From NCBI GenBank assembly GCA_944381435.1, contig CALWLD010000008.1, positions 1 through 64,000 of the forward strand: 64,000 nucleotides of DNA, written 5' to 3'. Made by a program: the position numbers and the translations under genes. The stretch is from an uncultured Clostridia bacterium (GTDB lineage Bacteria; Bacillota; Clostridia; Lachnospirales; CAG-274). Below, piece after piece: positions 47,381 through 55,667 of this stretch. Each line of letters begins with the position of its first letter. Within the stretch, counting starts at the first letter, position 1. Under the pieces are notes generated by a model. That model had not been told where the DNA came from, ran no database searches, and worked only from the letters and a program-made list of their open reading frames with translations.

Positions 47381-48307
47381 ATGAAAAAATTATTACTTTT
47401 AATTTTATTTATTATAGCTTTAACAGGTTGTAGCCAAAAAGAAGTATCTGATAAAAAATTTAATGTTGTTGCATTAAATGGACCTACAGGTATAGGCTTT
47501 GTAAATATGATGGAAGAAGAAAAGCACAATTTCACCCTTGTTTCTGACCCAAACCAAGTTGTAACTGGACTTACAAATGGAGATTTTGACATAGCTTCTA
47601 TCCCTTCTAACCTAGCATCTGTATTGTATAACAAAAACCAAGATGTATCTGTTGTTGCTATAAATACCCTTGGTGTTTTATACGTTGTGGAAAACGGCAA
47701 TACAATAAACAGTATAGAAGATTTAAAAGGTAAAACTATCCTTTCAACAGGAAAAGGTGCAACGCCTGAGTATTCTCTTAACTATATTTTAGAAAAAGCT
47801 AACATAAAAGATGATGTAACTGTAGAATTTAAAACAGAACACGCAGAGCTTGCTGGCTTATTAGCTCAAGATAAAGCTAGTGTAGCTGTTTTACCTCAAC
47901 CTTTTGTTACTGTTGCTATGGAAAAAAACAAAGATTTAAGAATCGCCTTAAATTTAGATGAAGAATGGTTTAAACTAACTAACGATAATATGATAACAGG
48001 TGTTTTAGTTGTAAAAAATGATATTATAGAAAACAACAGAGAAGAATTAGATGCATTTTTACAAGATTATAAAAAATCTATAGAACTAGCTAATTCTGAT
48101 ATTGAAAAAACTGCTACATTATCAGAAAAATACGATATACTTCCAAAAGATGTTGCAACAAAAGCTATCCCTTACTGCAATATAGTTTATATAGATGATA
48201 AAGAATTAAATACCCTTTTATCAAGCTATTATCAAGTGCTTTTTGAGCAAGATCCAAAATCTATTGGAGGAAAACTACCTGATGAAAAATTTTATTACCA
48301 GAAATAA
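47381..48307 (+). CDS. ABC transporter substrate-binding lipoprotein (NMT1/SsuA-like)
   Basis: A 308-residue lipoprotein with a lipobox LTGC (Cys17) after a hydrophobic signal. The mature part has the two-lobe fold of the NitT/TauT/ThiY group: NGPTGIGFVNMM near the start, then TNGDFDIASIPSNLASVLYN and LKGKTILSTGKGATPEYSLNYIL. Members bind sulfonates, nitrate, or thiamine precursors; the substrate here is open. AAGGAG precedes the ATG. Its gene overlaps the permease gene by 26 bp. Confidence 0.9.
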   Translation: MKKLLLLILFIIALTGCSQKEVSDKKFNVVALNGPTGIGFVNMMEEEKHNFTLVSDPNQVVTGLTNGDFDIASIPSNLASVLYNKNQDVSVVAINTLGVLYVVENGNTINSIEDLKGKTILSTGKGATPEYSLNYILEKANIKDDVTVEFKTEHAELAGLLAQDKASVAVLPQPFVTVAMEKNKDLRIALNLDEEWFKLTNDNMITGVLVVKNDIIENNREELDAFLQDYKKSIELANSDIEKTATLSEKYDILPKDVATKAIPYCNIVYIDDKELNTLLSSYYQVLFEQDPKSIGGKLPDEKFYYQK

Positions 48308-49058
48308 ATTAATAAATATATTTTGTATTTTATTTTGGCTAATAATATGGCATATATTAAGTGTTATTATAGGAGAAGATATTATTTTAACTTCTCCTAT
48401 AAGTGTATTTAAAAGAGTTTTTAGCCTTATGTTAGAAAAAGATTTTTTTATAACAATTTTTAATAGCCTTTTTAAAGTTTCTTGTGGGTTTTTAATAGGT
48501 AGTATTTTAGGTGTTTTATTAGCTATTTTTTGTAAAAAAAGCTATATTTTATATAAACTGTTTATTGTACCTATTACCTTTATGAAGGTAACCCCTATAG
48601 CTTGCTTTATTGTTTTAGTTTTAATATGGCTTAATGCAAATATGCTTTCTATATTAATATCTATTTTTATGAGCTTACCTATATTTTTCTTCAATATTTA
48701 CAACGGTATAGATATAATAAGAAAAGATACTTTGCAAATGTGCAATATATTTAAAATAAGCAAAGTTAATAAAATTATATATGTTTATTTTCCTAATCTT
48801 TTTAAAATAATATTAACTACATCTACCCTTTCCTTTTCTATGTCTTGGAAAGCAGGAGTTGCTGGAGAAATTATAGGTATTGCTAACTATTCCATAGGTG
48901 GTAAGCTACAAGAGGCTAAAACATTGCTAGAAACAAATGACCTGCTAGCCTGGACAATAATCATTATAACAATTAGCTTATTAATTGAAAAACTAATAAC
49001 TTTTATTTTAAAATCAATAAGCTTTTATTTTAAGGTGGATAACTATGATAGAACTTAA
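48282..49058 (+). CDS. ABC transporter permease (SsuC/ThiX-like)
   Basis: A 258-residue permease with about six helices. The EAA-type coupling loop is around KISKVNKIIYVYFPNLFKIILT, and the following MSWKAGVAGEIIGIANYSIGG block is typical of the NitT/TauT permeases. ATG at 48282 follows GGAGG after 11 nt and lies inside the 3' end of the binding-protein gene; a reading from 48243 would add 13 residues. It overlaps the ATPase gene by 14 bp. Confidence 0.9.
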   Translation: MKNFITRNKLINIFCILFWLIIWHILSVIIGEDIILTSPISVFKRVFSLMLEKDFFITIFNSLFKVSCGFLIGSILGVLLAIFCKKSYILYKLFIVPITFMKVTPIACFIVLVLIWLNANMLSILISIFMSLPIFFFNIYNGIDIIRKDTLQMCNIFKISKVNKIIYVYFPNLFKIILTTSTLSFSMSWKAGVAGEIIGIANYSIGGKLQEAKTLLETNDLLAWTIIIITISLLIEKLITFILKSISFYFKVDNYDRT

Positions 49059-49623
49059 AAATATACATAAAAAATTTAATGATAAAACTGTAATAGATAA
49101 TCTTTCCTTTAATATTAAAGATAAAGGTATAACAGGTATAATGGCTCCTTCTGGAACAGGCAAAACAACTATAATAAATTTAATGTTAGGTATATATCCA
49201 TTAGATAAAGGAAGTATAATTAACCTTCCTAAAGATATATCTGTTGTTTTTCAAGAAGATATGTTGCTCCCATATCTAACACCTTATAAAAATTTAACTA
49301 TATGTAAAAATATGGATAAAAGCAAAATTGATTATCTTTTTAAAACATTTAATATAGATAATAGCCAAATTGTGGCTAATTTAAGCGGAGGTATGAAAAG
49401 AAGAATAGCTATATGTAGAGCATTAGCTTTTAAATCAAATTTTCTTATTTTAGATGAACCTTTTAAAGGGCTTGATGATGCCATAAAAAAAGTTGTAATG
49501 GATACAATAATAGAAGAAGGTAAAGCTAAACCTATCCTTCTAATAACTCATAATATAGATGAAATTACATACTTAAAATTGAATTTTTCAGAAAAAATAG
49601 AAAATTTTTCAATATATAAATAA
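49045..49623 (+). CDS. ABC transporter ATPase, short form (SsuB-like)
   Basis: At 192 residues this is clearly shorter than the usual 240-260, but the essential parts remain: Walker A APSGTGKTT (about residues 34-42), Q-loop in VVFQEDMLLPYLTP, signature NLSGGMKRRIAICRAL and Walker B FLILDEPFKGLD, then the H-loop histidine in LITHNIDE. Only the C-terminal tail is missing, which is variable in this family. It is likely functional as the motor of the importer encoded by the two overlapping genes upstream. Confidence 0.9.
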   Translation: MIELKNIHKKFNDKTVIDNLSFNIKDKGITGIMAPSGTGKTTIINLMLGIYPLDKGSIINLPKDISVVFQEDMLLPYLTPYKNLTICKNMDKSKIDYLFKTFNIDNSQIVANLSGGMKRRIAICRALAFKSNFLILDEPFKGLDDAIKKVVMDTIIEEGKAKPILLITHNIDEITYLKLNFSEKIENFSIYK

Positions 49624-49700
49624 TTTTTTATATAGGACAGGCAAAAAAATTATTTTACATCATACAATATATTATAAATCATTTTTAAGGAGAATTTTTT

Positions 49701-49880
49701 ATGAATAATTCAATTGGTGTAACAAATTCATTTTGTGGTTGTAATGACAATATGCTATTAATATTAGTTTTGTTAATGGTATTATGTCCTGGATTTTTAG
49801 GTTGTGGCAACGATTCATTTATCATCATCTTATTCTTATTAATTCTTATGCCTAACGGATTAAACAGAAATATTTGTTAA
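49701..49880 (+). CDS. Small Cys-containing hydrophobic protein, possibly sporulation-related
   Basis: A 59-residue protein with ATG at 49701, AAGGAG 10 nt upstream and TAA at 49878, followed at once by a perfect terminator. The sequence has FCGC near the N-terminus, a hydrophobic stretch, CPGFLGCGND in the middle, and a second hydrophobic stretch. Upstream, CATACAATA (49661-49669) matches the -10 pattern of sigma-E/sigma-K promoters, though no matching -35 is clear. I do not recognise the family; a spore-coat or mother-cell membrane peptide is a guess. Confidence 0.7.
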   Translation: MNNSIGVTNSFCGCNDNMLLILVLLMVLCPGFLGCGNDSFIIILFLLILMPNGLNRNIC

Positions 49881-49884
49881 TTAT

Positions 49885-49911
49885 AAAGCCTGTATTAATA
49901 CAGGCTTTTTT
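49885..49911 (+). terminator. Terminator of the small Cys-containing protein gene
   Basis: AAAGCCTGTA (49885-49894) pairs with TACAGGCTTT (49899-49908), followed by T3. Confidence 0.9.
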
Positions 49912-49939
49912 GAAACTATTAAGCTAAATATAAAATAAT

Positions 49940-49971
49940 AAAAATACCACGGTTTTATACGTGGTATTTTT
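49940..49971. terminator. Terminator of spoIIID (bidirectional)
   Basis: AAAAATACCACG (49940-49951) pairs with CGTGGTATTTTT (49960-49971). It begins at the base after the spoIIID stop codon on the minus strand. Confidence 0.88.
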
Positions 49972-50133
49972 TTATTTTATATTTATTCCAATACATTTCG
50001 ATAAATATTTTTCCTTTGTTGCTAATCCCCCTCTTATATGCCTTTCAGATTTATTAAGGTCTAATACCTTTTTTGCCCTATTAGCAAGGTTAGGATTTAT
50101 CATAAGTAATCGTTCTGTAACATCTTTATGTAT
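49972..50133 (-). pseudogene. spoIIID: 3' part of spoIIID, separated from its 5' half by a mobile element
   Basis: SpoIIID is a helix-turn-helix regulator of the mother-cell line in sporulation. From 50133 leftward the frame encodes 53 residues that match the second half of B. subtilis SpoIIID: HKDVTERL (for HKDLTERL), INPNLANRAKKVLDLNKSERHIRGG and LATKEKY, then the stop at 49972. Upstream in this frame there is only a short run and then a TAG; there is no start codon and no DNA-recognition half. The native terminator follows. The preceding DNA is the 3' end of a serine recombinase gene, which overlaps it by 8 bp. The N-terminal half was not found in this window and should lie beyond its right end. 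Confidence 0.9.
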
Positions 50134-51661
50134 AATTATTTCTAATAAGAACGTTTTTGTCTACACCAATATCTGAAAATGCTTTTAAATATATATTTAC
50201 ATTTCCTCTTTCATCTACTACTATTTTATCTATTATTTTTTTAAGGCTAGCATTTGTTAAATTGTCCATATTTAAAATATTTTCTAAATCTTTAAATGTA
50301 TTATATATTGTTTCTTCTAGCCTGTCCCCTTTTGATAGGTTGTTTTTTATAAATTCAAGCTCTTTTTTATTTTTTTCTATATCTTGATTTAATTCTTTAA
50401 CTTTTTTATTAAGTTCATCTCTTGTTATTAAATCATCTGTATACATTTCCATATACTTTTCTTTTGTTTTTTGTAATTTACTTAATTTTTTTTCTATTTC
50501 CTTTTCTATATTGATATTATCTTCTTTATTTTTATATATTTTGTTAAATTCTTTTACTATCCTTTCTACTGTATCTTTTTTACTTTCTAATATACTTTTA
50601 AAATATCCTTTTATAGCCTCTGTAAGCTCTGTTTCATCTATTTTACTAAAGTTTGGGCAACTGTCTTTTCCCTTAGCATTTCTTCCACTACATACCCATT
50701 TTATATAAGTATTTCTATAAACTCTCTCAAGCCTTCTAAAACTATAACCACAACAACTGCAACGTATAAGTGTGCTAAATAAATGCTTGTTACTTTCTCT
50801 TTGCTTATTCAAATTAAAATCTATATTTCTCTTTTTAAGTATAGCTTGTACTTTTTCAAAATCTTCATTACTTATAATAGCTAACTCTGGCTTTTCTATT
50901 ACATACCATTCTTCACTATCTTTTTTCTTTCTAACTCCTGTTAAAAAGTCTTCTACTTCTTCTTTACCATTTACAATTTTACCTGTGTATATTGGATTTG
51001 TTAAAATTCTTGATATTGCATTTTGGCTCCAATTACAATTCCTTTTTGTTCTATATCCTTCATTATTTAATATTTGTGCTATTTTATTTGCACCATTACC
51101 TTCATTTAAATATAAATTAAATATTTTCTTAACTACTTCTGCTTCCTTTTCATTTATTGTAAGATTAAAATAATCCCCTTTTATTTTGTCATATCCATAT
51201 ACAAAGTTAGGTACACGCCCTTTTTCTGCATTTATTCTCTTGCCAAACTTTACTCTTTTTGATGTGTTTGCACTTTCTTCTTGTGCTAATGCTCCAAATA
51301 TTGTAAGTACAAATTCCGAATTACCTAAAACAGTTTGATTTGATGTTAAAAATATTGTTTCTATACCTAAAGCCTTTAACTGCCTTATACTCTGTAAAAA
51401 ATCTACTGTGTTTCTTGCAAAACGTGATATATCCTTAACTATTACTATATCAAATAGACCTTTTTTAGCATCTTCCATTAACTTTTGAAAACTTTCTCTT
51501 TTTTTAATTTTAGTCCCACTTATACCTTCATCACTGTAAATTTTTAATAGTTTATAACCATTTTTATTGGTATATTCTTCAAAAAATTTCTTTTGTGCCT
51601 CCAAGCTATTCAACTGGTCTTCTTTATCCGTACTTACCCTACAATACGCTACTACATTCAT
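50126..51661 (-). CDS. Large serine recombinase, SpoIVCA-like
   Basis: A 511-residue site-specific recombinase. The resolvase-like catalytic domain (1-145) has the nucleophile Ser10 in YCRVSTDKEDQ and the DISRFARN block. A recombinase domain (about 150-270) follows, then a zinc ribbon (CSCCGYSF ... C ... C, about 300-345) and a long coiled coil (about 375-450), as in SpoIVCA and other large serine integrases. AAAGGAG precedes the ATG. Its last codons run into the SpoIIID reading frame, placing it at the element's left boundary. It is the likely integrase/excisionase of the element. No sigma-E type promoter was recognised upstream. Confidence 0.95.
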   Translation of the reverse strand: MNVVAYCRVSTDKEDQLNSLEAQKKFFEEYTNKNGYKLLKIYSDEGISGTKIKKRESFQKLMEDAKKGLFDIVIVKDISRFARNTVDFLQSIRQLKALGIETIFLTSNQTVLGNSEFVLTIFGALAQEESANTSKRVKFGKRINAEKGRVPNFVYGYDKIKGDYFNLTINEKEAEVVKKIFNLYLNEGNGANKIAQILNNEGYRTKRNCNWSQNAISRILTNPIYTGKIVNGKEEVEDFLTGVRKKKDSEEWYVIEKPELAIISNEDFEKVQAILKKRNIDFNLNKQRESNKHLFSTLIRCSCCGYSFRRLERVYRNTYIKWVCSGRNAKGKDSCPNFSKIDETELTEAIKGYFKSILESKKDTVERIVKEFNKIYKNKEDNINIEKEIEKKLSKLQKTKEKYMEMYTDDLITRDELNKKVKELNQDIEKNKKELEFIKNNLSKGDRLEETIYNTFKDLENILNMDNLTNASLKKIIDKIVVDERGNVNIYLKAFSDIGVDKNVLIRNNYT

Positions 51662-51772
51662 AACGCTTTTCTCCTTTCATAGTTTTATATAATTATATTA
51701 ACATTTTTATATAACTTATTCAATAATTATTAATATTTTTATATCTCTTGCATATAATATTAAAAGTAGTAA

Positions 51773-51801
51773 TTGACAAAAAAACTATTCTATGTTATAA
51801 T
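51773..51801 (+). promoter_or_regulatory. Promoter of the Abi leader RNA and gene
   Basis: TTGACA (51773-51778), 17-nt spacer, TATAAT (51796-51801): full consensus. Confidence 0.88.
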
Positions 51802-51807
51802 TACTAC

Positions 51808-51875
51808 CAGTGATCGCGTTGTATTACTTGCGTGGTGTACAACCTAAAGGCTCCTGCGGGAGCCTTTAATTTTGT
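51808..51875 (+). ncRNA. Structured leader RNA upstream of an Abi_2 gene (AbiF-RNA-like)
   Basis: From the promoter to the gene the sequence has GTTGTA (51818-51823) pairing with TACAAC (51838-51843), then a 10-bp terminator-like hairpin TAAAGGCTCC / GGAGCCTTTA (51845-51854 / 51859-51868). It is far more G/C-rich than its surroundings. A conserved structured RNA upstream of AbiF-type genes has been described and has been proposed to act with them; I judge this to be that kind of RNA from position and shape, not from a covariance model. Confidence 0.6.
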
Positions 51876-51887
51876 AAAGGAGTATTT

Positions 51888-52786
51888 ATGAGCAAAAAAT
51901 TTTTAACTTATGATGAATAAATAGATAAATTAACCTCTAAAGGCATCATTATTAATGATAAAGACTTTGCTATAAAATGTTTAAAAGAAACTAGTTATTT
52001 TTCTTTAGTATCAGGATATAAAGATGCTTTTAGAGATAAAAAAACTAAAATATATAATAAAAATGTAAAATTTGAAGATATTTATTATTTATATAAATTA
52101 GATGAAGAACTTAGGAATCTATTTTTAAAATATATTTTAAAAATAGAAAAAAGCTTAAAATCTCGTTATTCATATTTCTTTTGTGAAAAATTTGGTGAAG
52201 AACAAAAAGAATATTTAAATGTAAATAATTTTAATTATCAAAACTATCAAAATGAAATTAATGAACTTATAAAAATATTAGATGAATATACTAAGTCTGA
52301 TAAATATGATTATATTACATACAATAGAGATACTTATAGCAACATACCTTTTTGGATTTTAACTAATTGTTTGACTTTTGGTAATCTCTCAAAAATGTAT
52401 GAATACTCTAACATAAATATCAAAATTGATATTGCTAAGGAATTTAATATACAAAATTCTCAACTTGAATCAATGTTAAAAATTATTACAAAATTTAGAA
52501 ATGTTTGTGCTCATAATCAAAGATTATATAACTATAAAACTAAAAATTTCAATAATAAAAAAATTCCATAAAAGATTTACCTATTCATAAAACTAAAAAT
52601 CTTAATAATATGGGTAAAAATGATTTATTTGGAATTTGTCTATGTTTTAAATACTTATTAAATGAAATTGATTTTAATATATTTCTTGAAACATTAAATG
52701 ATATTTTAATAAATTATAAAACTAATTGTTCTAATTTATTAAAAATATTAAAATGTATGGGTTTTCCTCAAGATTGGTATGATTGA
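51888..52786 (+). pseudogene. Abortive infection Abi_2 (AbiD/AbiF) protein, inactivated
   Basis: The frame starting at ATG 51888 (MSKKFLTYDE) meets TAA at codon 11 where relatives have glutamine (CAA), then continues as a full Abi_2 protein. The hallmark FRNVCAHNQRLYN (RxxxxH, HEPN-type RNase motif) is at about 52496-52534. A second lesion follows at 52556-52562, where an A7 run appears one A short; restoring one A resumes the frame through IKDLPIHKTKNLNN to the TGA at 52784. Two independent defects make it a pseudogene, unless the A-run is a sequencing error and the stop is read through. A terminator follows. Confidence 0.85.
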
Positions 52787-52797
52787 TTAGAACAGTA

Positions 52798-52833
52798 AAT
52801 AAGGCTAGATATAAAATTATATCTAGCCTTATT
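52798..52833. terminator. Bidirectional terminator downstream of the Abi pseudogene
   Basis: A perfect 16-bp stem (52798-52813 / 52818-52833), loop AAAT, between convergent genes. Confidence 0.9.
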
Positions 52834-52835
52834 TA

Positions 52836-52967
52836 TTAACTTATTTCTCTTTCTAACTCTTTATTATTTATTTTATTTAAAATATTTTCTACTAAAATAT
52901 GTACTATTTGTTCATAAGTTTCTTCTATAGTATTAGGATTATGAAATATAAATTTTATATTCCCCAA
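52836..52967 (-). CDS. Small conserved mobile-element protein, 43 residues
   Basis: TTG at 52967 follows AGGGGG by 7 nt and opens a 43-codon frame ending at 52836. The protein begins GNIKFIFHNPNTIEETYEQI and continues with a short helix rich in N, K and E. Short proteins with the pattern FIFHNPNT-EET are frequent in Firmicute plasmids and integrative elements, of unknown function. It lies 80 bp downstream of the RHH gene in the same direction. Confidence 0.65.
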   Translation of the reverse strand: MGNIKFIFHNPNTIEETYEQIVHILVENILNKINNKELEREIS

Positions 52968-53047
52968 AGATAAGCCCCCTTTTATATTATTTAATTTATA
53001 CTATGCTTGTACAAGATTAAATATGCTTATCTCTATTTATAAAAATA

Positions 53048-53521
53048 TTAATCTAATTTATTTGATATATTTTTTAAGTTTTCTGTATCTTCTAAAAAAG
53101 GATTAATAGCAAAATCTTTCTTTTGCATATAATCAATACCATTTGAAATAGACTGGCTTAAAATTTCATCAAATCTATCTTCGTCACTAATATCAATCAT
53201 TCTTAAAAACATATTTATAAGTAAAAATAATTGCCCTGATGATATCTTGCCTATTTTCATAATCATTTTAGCAAGTCTATTTGTTTGTATATCTAAAATT
53301 TGTTTTATATCATTAATATTATATATAGAGGTAAGCTCTGCTCTAACTATACCAGCAAAAAAATCAACATCTTCTTTATAACTTTCTACATTTAACCCTT
53401 TATCTATAAATCTTCTGACTAATTCAGACATAGACATATGTTTTTTTGTACTTAATGTTTTTAATATTTCTGCCTTTTCTTTTGTTACCTTAACTGTTAT
53501 TTGCACTATTTCTTCTTTCAT
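53048..53521 (-). CDS. Ribbon-helix-helix (CopG/Arc-like) DNA-binding protein
   Basis: A 157-residue protein. The first 50 residues fit a ribbon-helix-helix fold: a beta strand VQITVKVTKEKAEILKTLS, then KKHMSMSELVRRFIDKGL. The remaining helical region is probably for oligomerisation; no family was recognised. ATG at 53521 follows GGGTGAT and lies inside the 3' end of the upstream ATPase gene (32-bp overlap). The ATPase-plus-RHH pair resembles plasmid partition or replication modules. Confidence 0.75.
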   Translation of the reverse strand: MKEEIVQITVKVTKEKAEILKTLSTKKHMSMSELVRRFIDKGLNVESYKEDVDFFAGIVRAELTSIYNINDIKQILDIQTNRLAKMIMKIGKISSGQLFLLINMFLRMIDISDEDRFDEILSQSISNGIDYMQKKDFAINPFLEDTENLKNISNKLD

Positions 53522-54437
53522 TAATATCACCCTTTTCTATATAGTTTAAGATTATTATTTTATTTAAATCAATTCTTCTATTTTCATATAAAATATTGTA
53601 TTTATCTTGTAATATACTTTTATATGAATTTAATTTCCTTGTAAGTGTATTTACTTTTGTTTTTAAGTTATTATTTATCTTTAAAAGCTCATTTAATAAA
53701 TCTGTAGAAGTACCTTTAAAGCTTTTATTTTCATTATTTATAAATTGACTTAATGCTAATATAGTTTCATCTTCATTTTTATCAAAATATGTAATATTTT
53801 CATTTTTTATAAATCTTAAATTTTCATCTATCTTTAAGTTTATAGTTGTGGTTTGAATATCTTTACCTATTATTTTTAGACTATATAAGTCTACTGTATT
53901 TTTACTTAAATAAAATATTGTATCCATAAAACAACTTATACTATTATCATTACTTATAACAAATATACCTATATTTTTAACATCTGATAAAATTTTTAAA
54001 TTATGTAATATTTCATATTTACTTTTATTACATTTAATTACTTTATCAAAACTATCTATAACAATAAAATTAATATTTCTATTTTCTAATAGAATTTTAG
54101 ATATTGTTGTTATAAAATCTTCATATATTAAATTTGGGTCTGTTAAAAAATGTATTATACCTATTTTTATATCAAACATTTTCTTCAATCTTTTTTGCAC
54201 AAGCCCTATACTATCATTAAAATTTACATACAAAACTTCTCCATATACAGTATTTAATTCTAAAAAATCAAATCCTACACTCTTTCTCACAGATAAATAT
54301 AATGCAAACATACTTTTTCCTATTTTTTCTTTACCTGTTAATAAAGATAATCCTGTTGGTAATATTTTATTTATTATCCATCTTCTAGGCTCAAACTCAC
54401 TACTAAATATTTTTTCAGTTGTTATTATATTATTCAT
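53490..54437 (-). CDS. RepA-like AAA ATPase (RecA/KaiC fold)
   Basis: A 315-residue protein with Walker A TGKEKIGKSMFALYLS (about residues 35-50) and a Walker B-like NINFIVIDSFDK (about 120). The pattern fits the AAA_25/RepA hexameric helicase family found in plasmids and integrative elements. The C-terminal 90 residues are less conserved and may bind DNA. It is divergent from the gene at 54565, and its 3' end overlaps the RHH gene. A role in replication or maintenance of the excised element is inferred. Confidence 0.75.
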   Translation of the reverse strand: MNNIITTEKIFSSEFEPRRWIINKILPTGLSLLTGKEKIGKSMFALYLSVRKSVGFDFLELNTVYGEVLYVNFNDSIGLVQKRLKKMFDIKIGIIHFLTDPNLIYEDFITTISKILLENRNINFIVIDSFDKVIKCNKSKYEILHNLKILSDVKNIGIFVISNDNSISCFMDTIFYLSKNTVDLYSLKIIGKDIQTTTINLKIDENLRFIKNENITYFDKNEDETILALSQFINNENKSFKGTSTDLLNELLKINNNLKTKVNTLTRKLNSYKSILQDKYNILYENRRIDLNKIIILNYIEKGDINERRNSANNS

Positions 54438-54564
54438 TATATCACCTCCGTTTTTTAGTATAGGTAAATATTTACATTTTGTCTATATTATTATATAATT
54501 TTTAGTATAGTTATAGCTAAATTAAATATTTTAATTATATATTTTTGCTAAATTGGAGGTAAAA

Positions 54565-55653
54565 ATGTTAGGTAAAGCTTATATTAAAAATAAAGATATT
54601 TATGTTCTTTTTGACAAAACAAATATAGGAGAAAGAACAGGTATAATTTATCCTTTAGGTTATCATATTACAAATTTTACAACTTTAGATATAAATAGAT
54701 TAAAAGAAGAATATATAAAAATGATTGACTATACATTATCAACTAAATTTAATATTGATGATTATTTTAAAAACTTATCATTAATAGTTGATAACTTTGA
54801 TAAATGTTCTCCATATTTACACTATTATACACAAAAACTAATTAATAATATATTTGATGCTCTTAATTATCTTAAAAGAACACAACCTCTATATGATACA
54901 TATAAATTACTAAATTTAAATAAATATGCCTACAATAGTCTATATGATGTAAAATTAGATTGCTTAAGTTTTTTAGATGCTATTCTAAATGATATTAATA
55001 ATATCAAAAATAAATTAATTGAAGAATTAGAATTTTTACAAAATAAATTTGAAGATTTAAACCCTATGGAAAAATTATATTTAATAGACTATAATAGAAA
55101 ATTGTTAGGAAAAAGCACTTATTATACAGAAAATTATTTTACTTCTGCTTTTGAACCTAGTAAAATTTTTATAAAAAAATATGTAAATCAAGATAATATA
55201 ATTAATGAATTAAAAAATAAAACAGTTGAAATAGTAGAAACATTTATACTCTATAATAGTGATGATTTAATTAGATTTGAATTAATTCAAGTAGTTAAAA
55301 ATAATATTAAAATTAATAAGTGTAATCTATGTAACAATTACTTTATTCCAATAGGTAGAAATGATACATTATATTGTAATAGAATTTATAAAAATCAAAA
55401 TAAAACTTGTAATCAAATAGGTGCAAGGCTAAAATATATAGAAAAAAATAAAGAAAATCCTATACATATACAATATGAAAAAGCCTATAGAAGAATGTAT
55501 TCTAAACAGAGAAGAAATGTTATTAATAAAAAACAATTTTTTAACTGGACAGAAAAAGCTAAAAATTTAAGAAATAAGTGTATAAATAATGAAATTTCAT
55601 TTGATGAATTTTTAATATTTTTAAATAGTGATAAAATAAAGCCTACTAATTAA
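54565..55653 (+). CDS. Hypothetical protein with C-terminal Cys-rich motif (DUF6076-like)
   Basis: A 362-residue protein, mostly helical. Near residue 255 it has CNLCNNYFIPIGRNDTLYCN, then KTCNQIGARL: a four-cysteine zinc site. A basic tail follows (YRRMYSKQRRNVINKKQF). This layout is seen in proteins labelled DUF6076 in Firmicute mobile elements; I am moderately sure of that name. ATG at 54565 follows GGAGG. Codon use is markedly A/T-rich. Function unknown. Confidence 0.7.
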   Translation: MLGKAYIKNKDIYVLFDKTNIGERTGIIYPLGYHITNFTTLDINRLKEEYIKMIDYTLSTKFNIDDYFKNLSLIVDNFDKCSPYLHYYTQKLINNIFDALNYLKRTQPLYDTYKLLNLNKYAYNSLYDVKLDCLSFLDAILNDINNIKNKLIEELEFLQNKFEDLNPMEKLYLIDYNRKLLGKSTYYTENYFTSAFEPSKIFIKKYVNQDNIINELKNKTVEIVETFILYNSDDLIRFELIQVVKNNIKINKCNLCNNYFIPIGRNDTLYCNRIYKNQNKTCNQIGARLKYIEKNKENPIHIQYEKAYRRMYSKQRRNVINKKQFFNWTEKAKNLRNKCINNEISFDEFLIFLNSDKIKPTN

Positions 55654-55667
55654 AGATAGGCTTTTTA
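55636..55667 (+). terminator. Terminator of the DUF6076-like gene
   Basis: AAAGCCTA (55638-55645) pairs with TAGGCTTT (55657-55664), followed by T-rich DNA; it overlaps the stop codon. Confidence 0.75.

Noticed and set aside
49961..50176. 71-codon plus-strand frame over the spoIIID relic
   Set aside because: It is the complement of the SpoIIID codons and the recombinase end, with no ribosome site.
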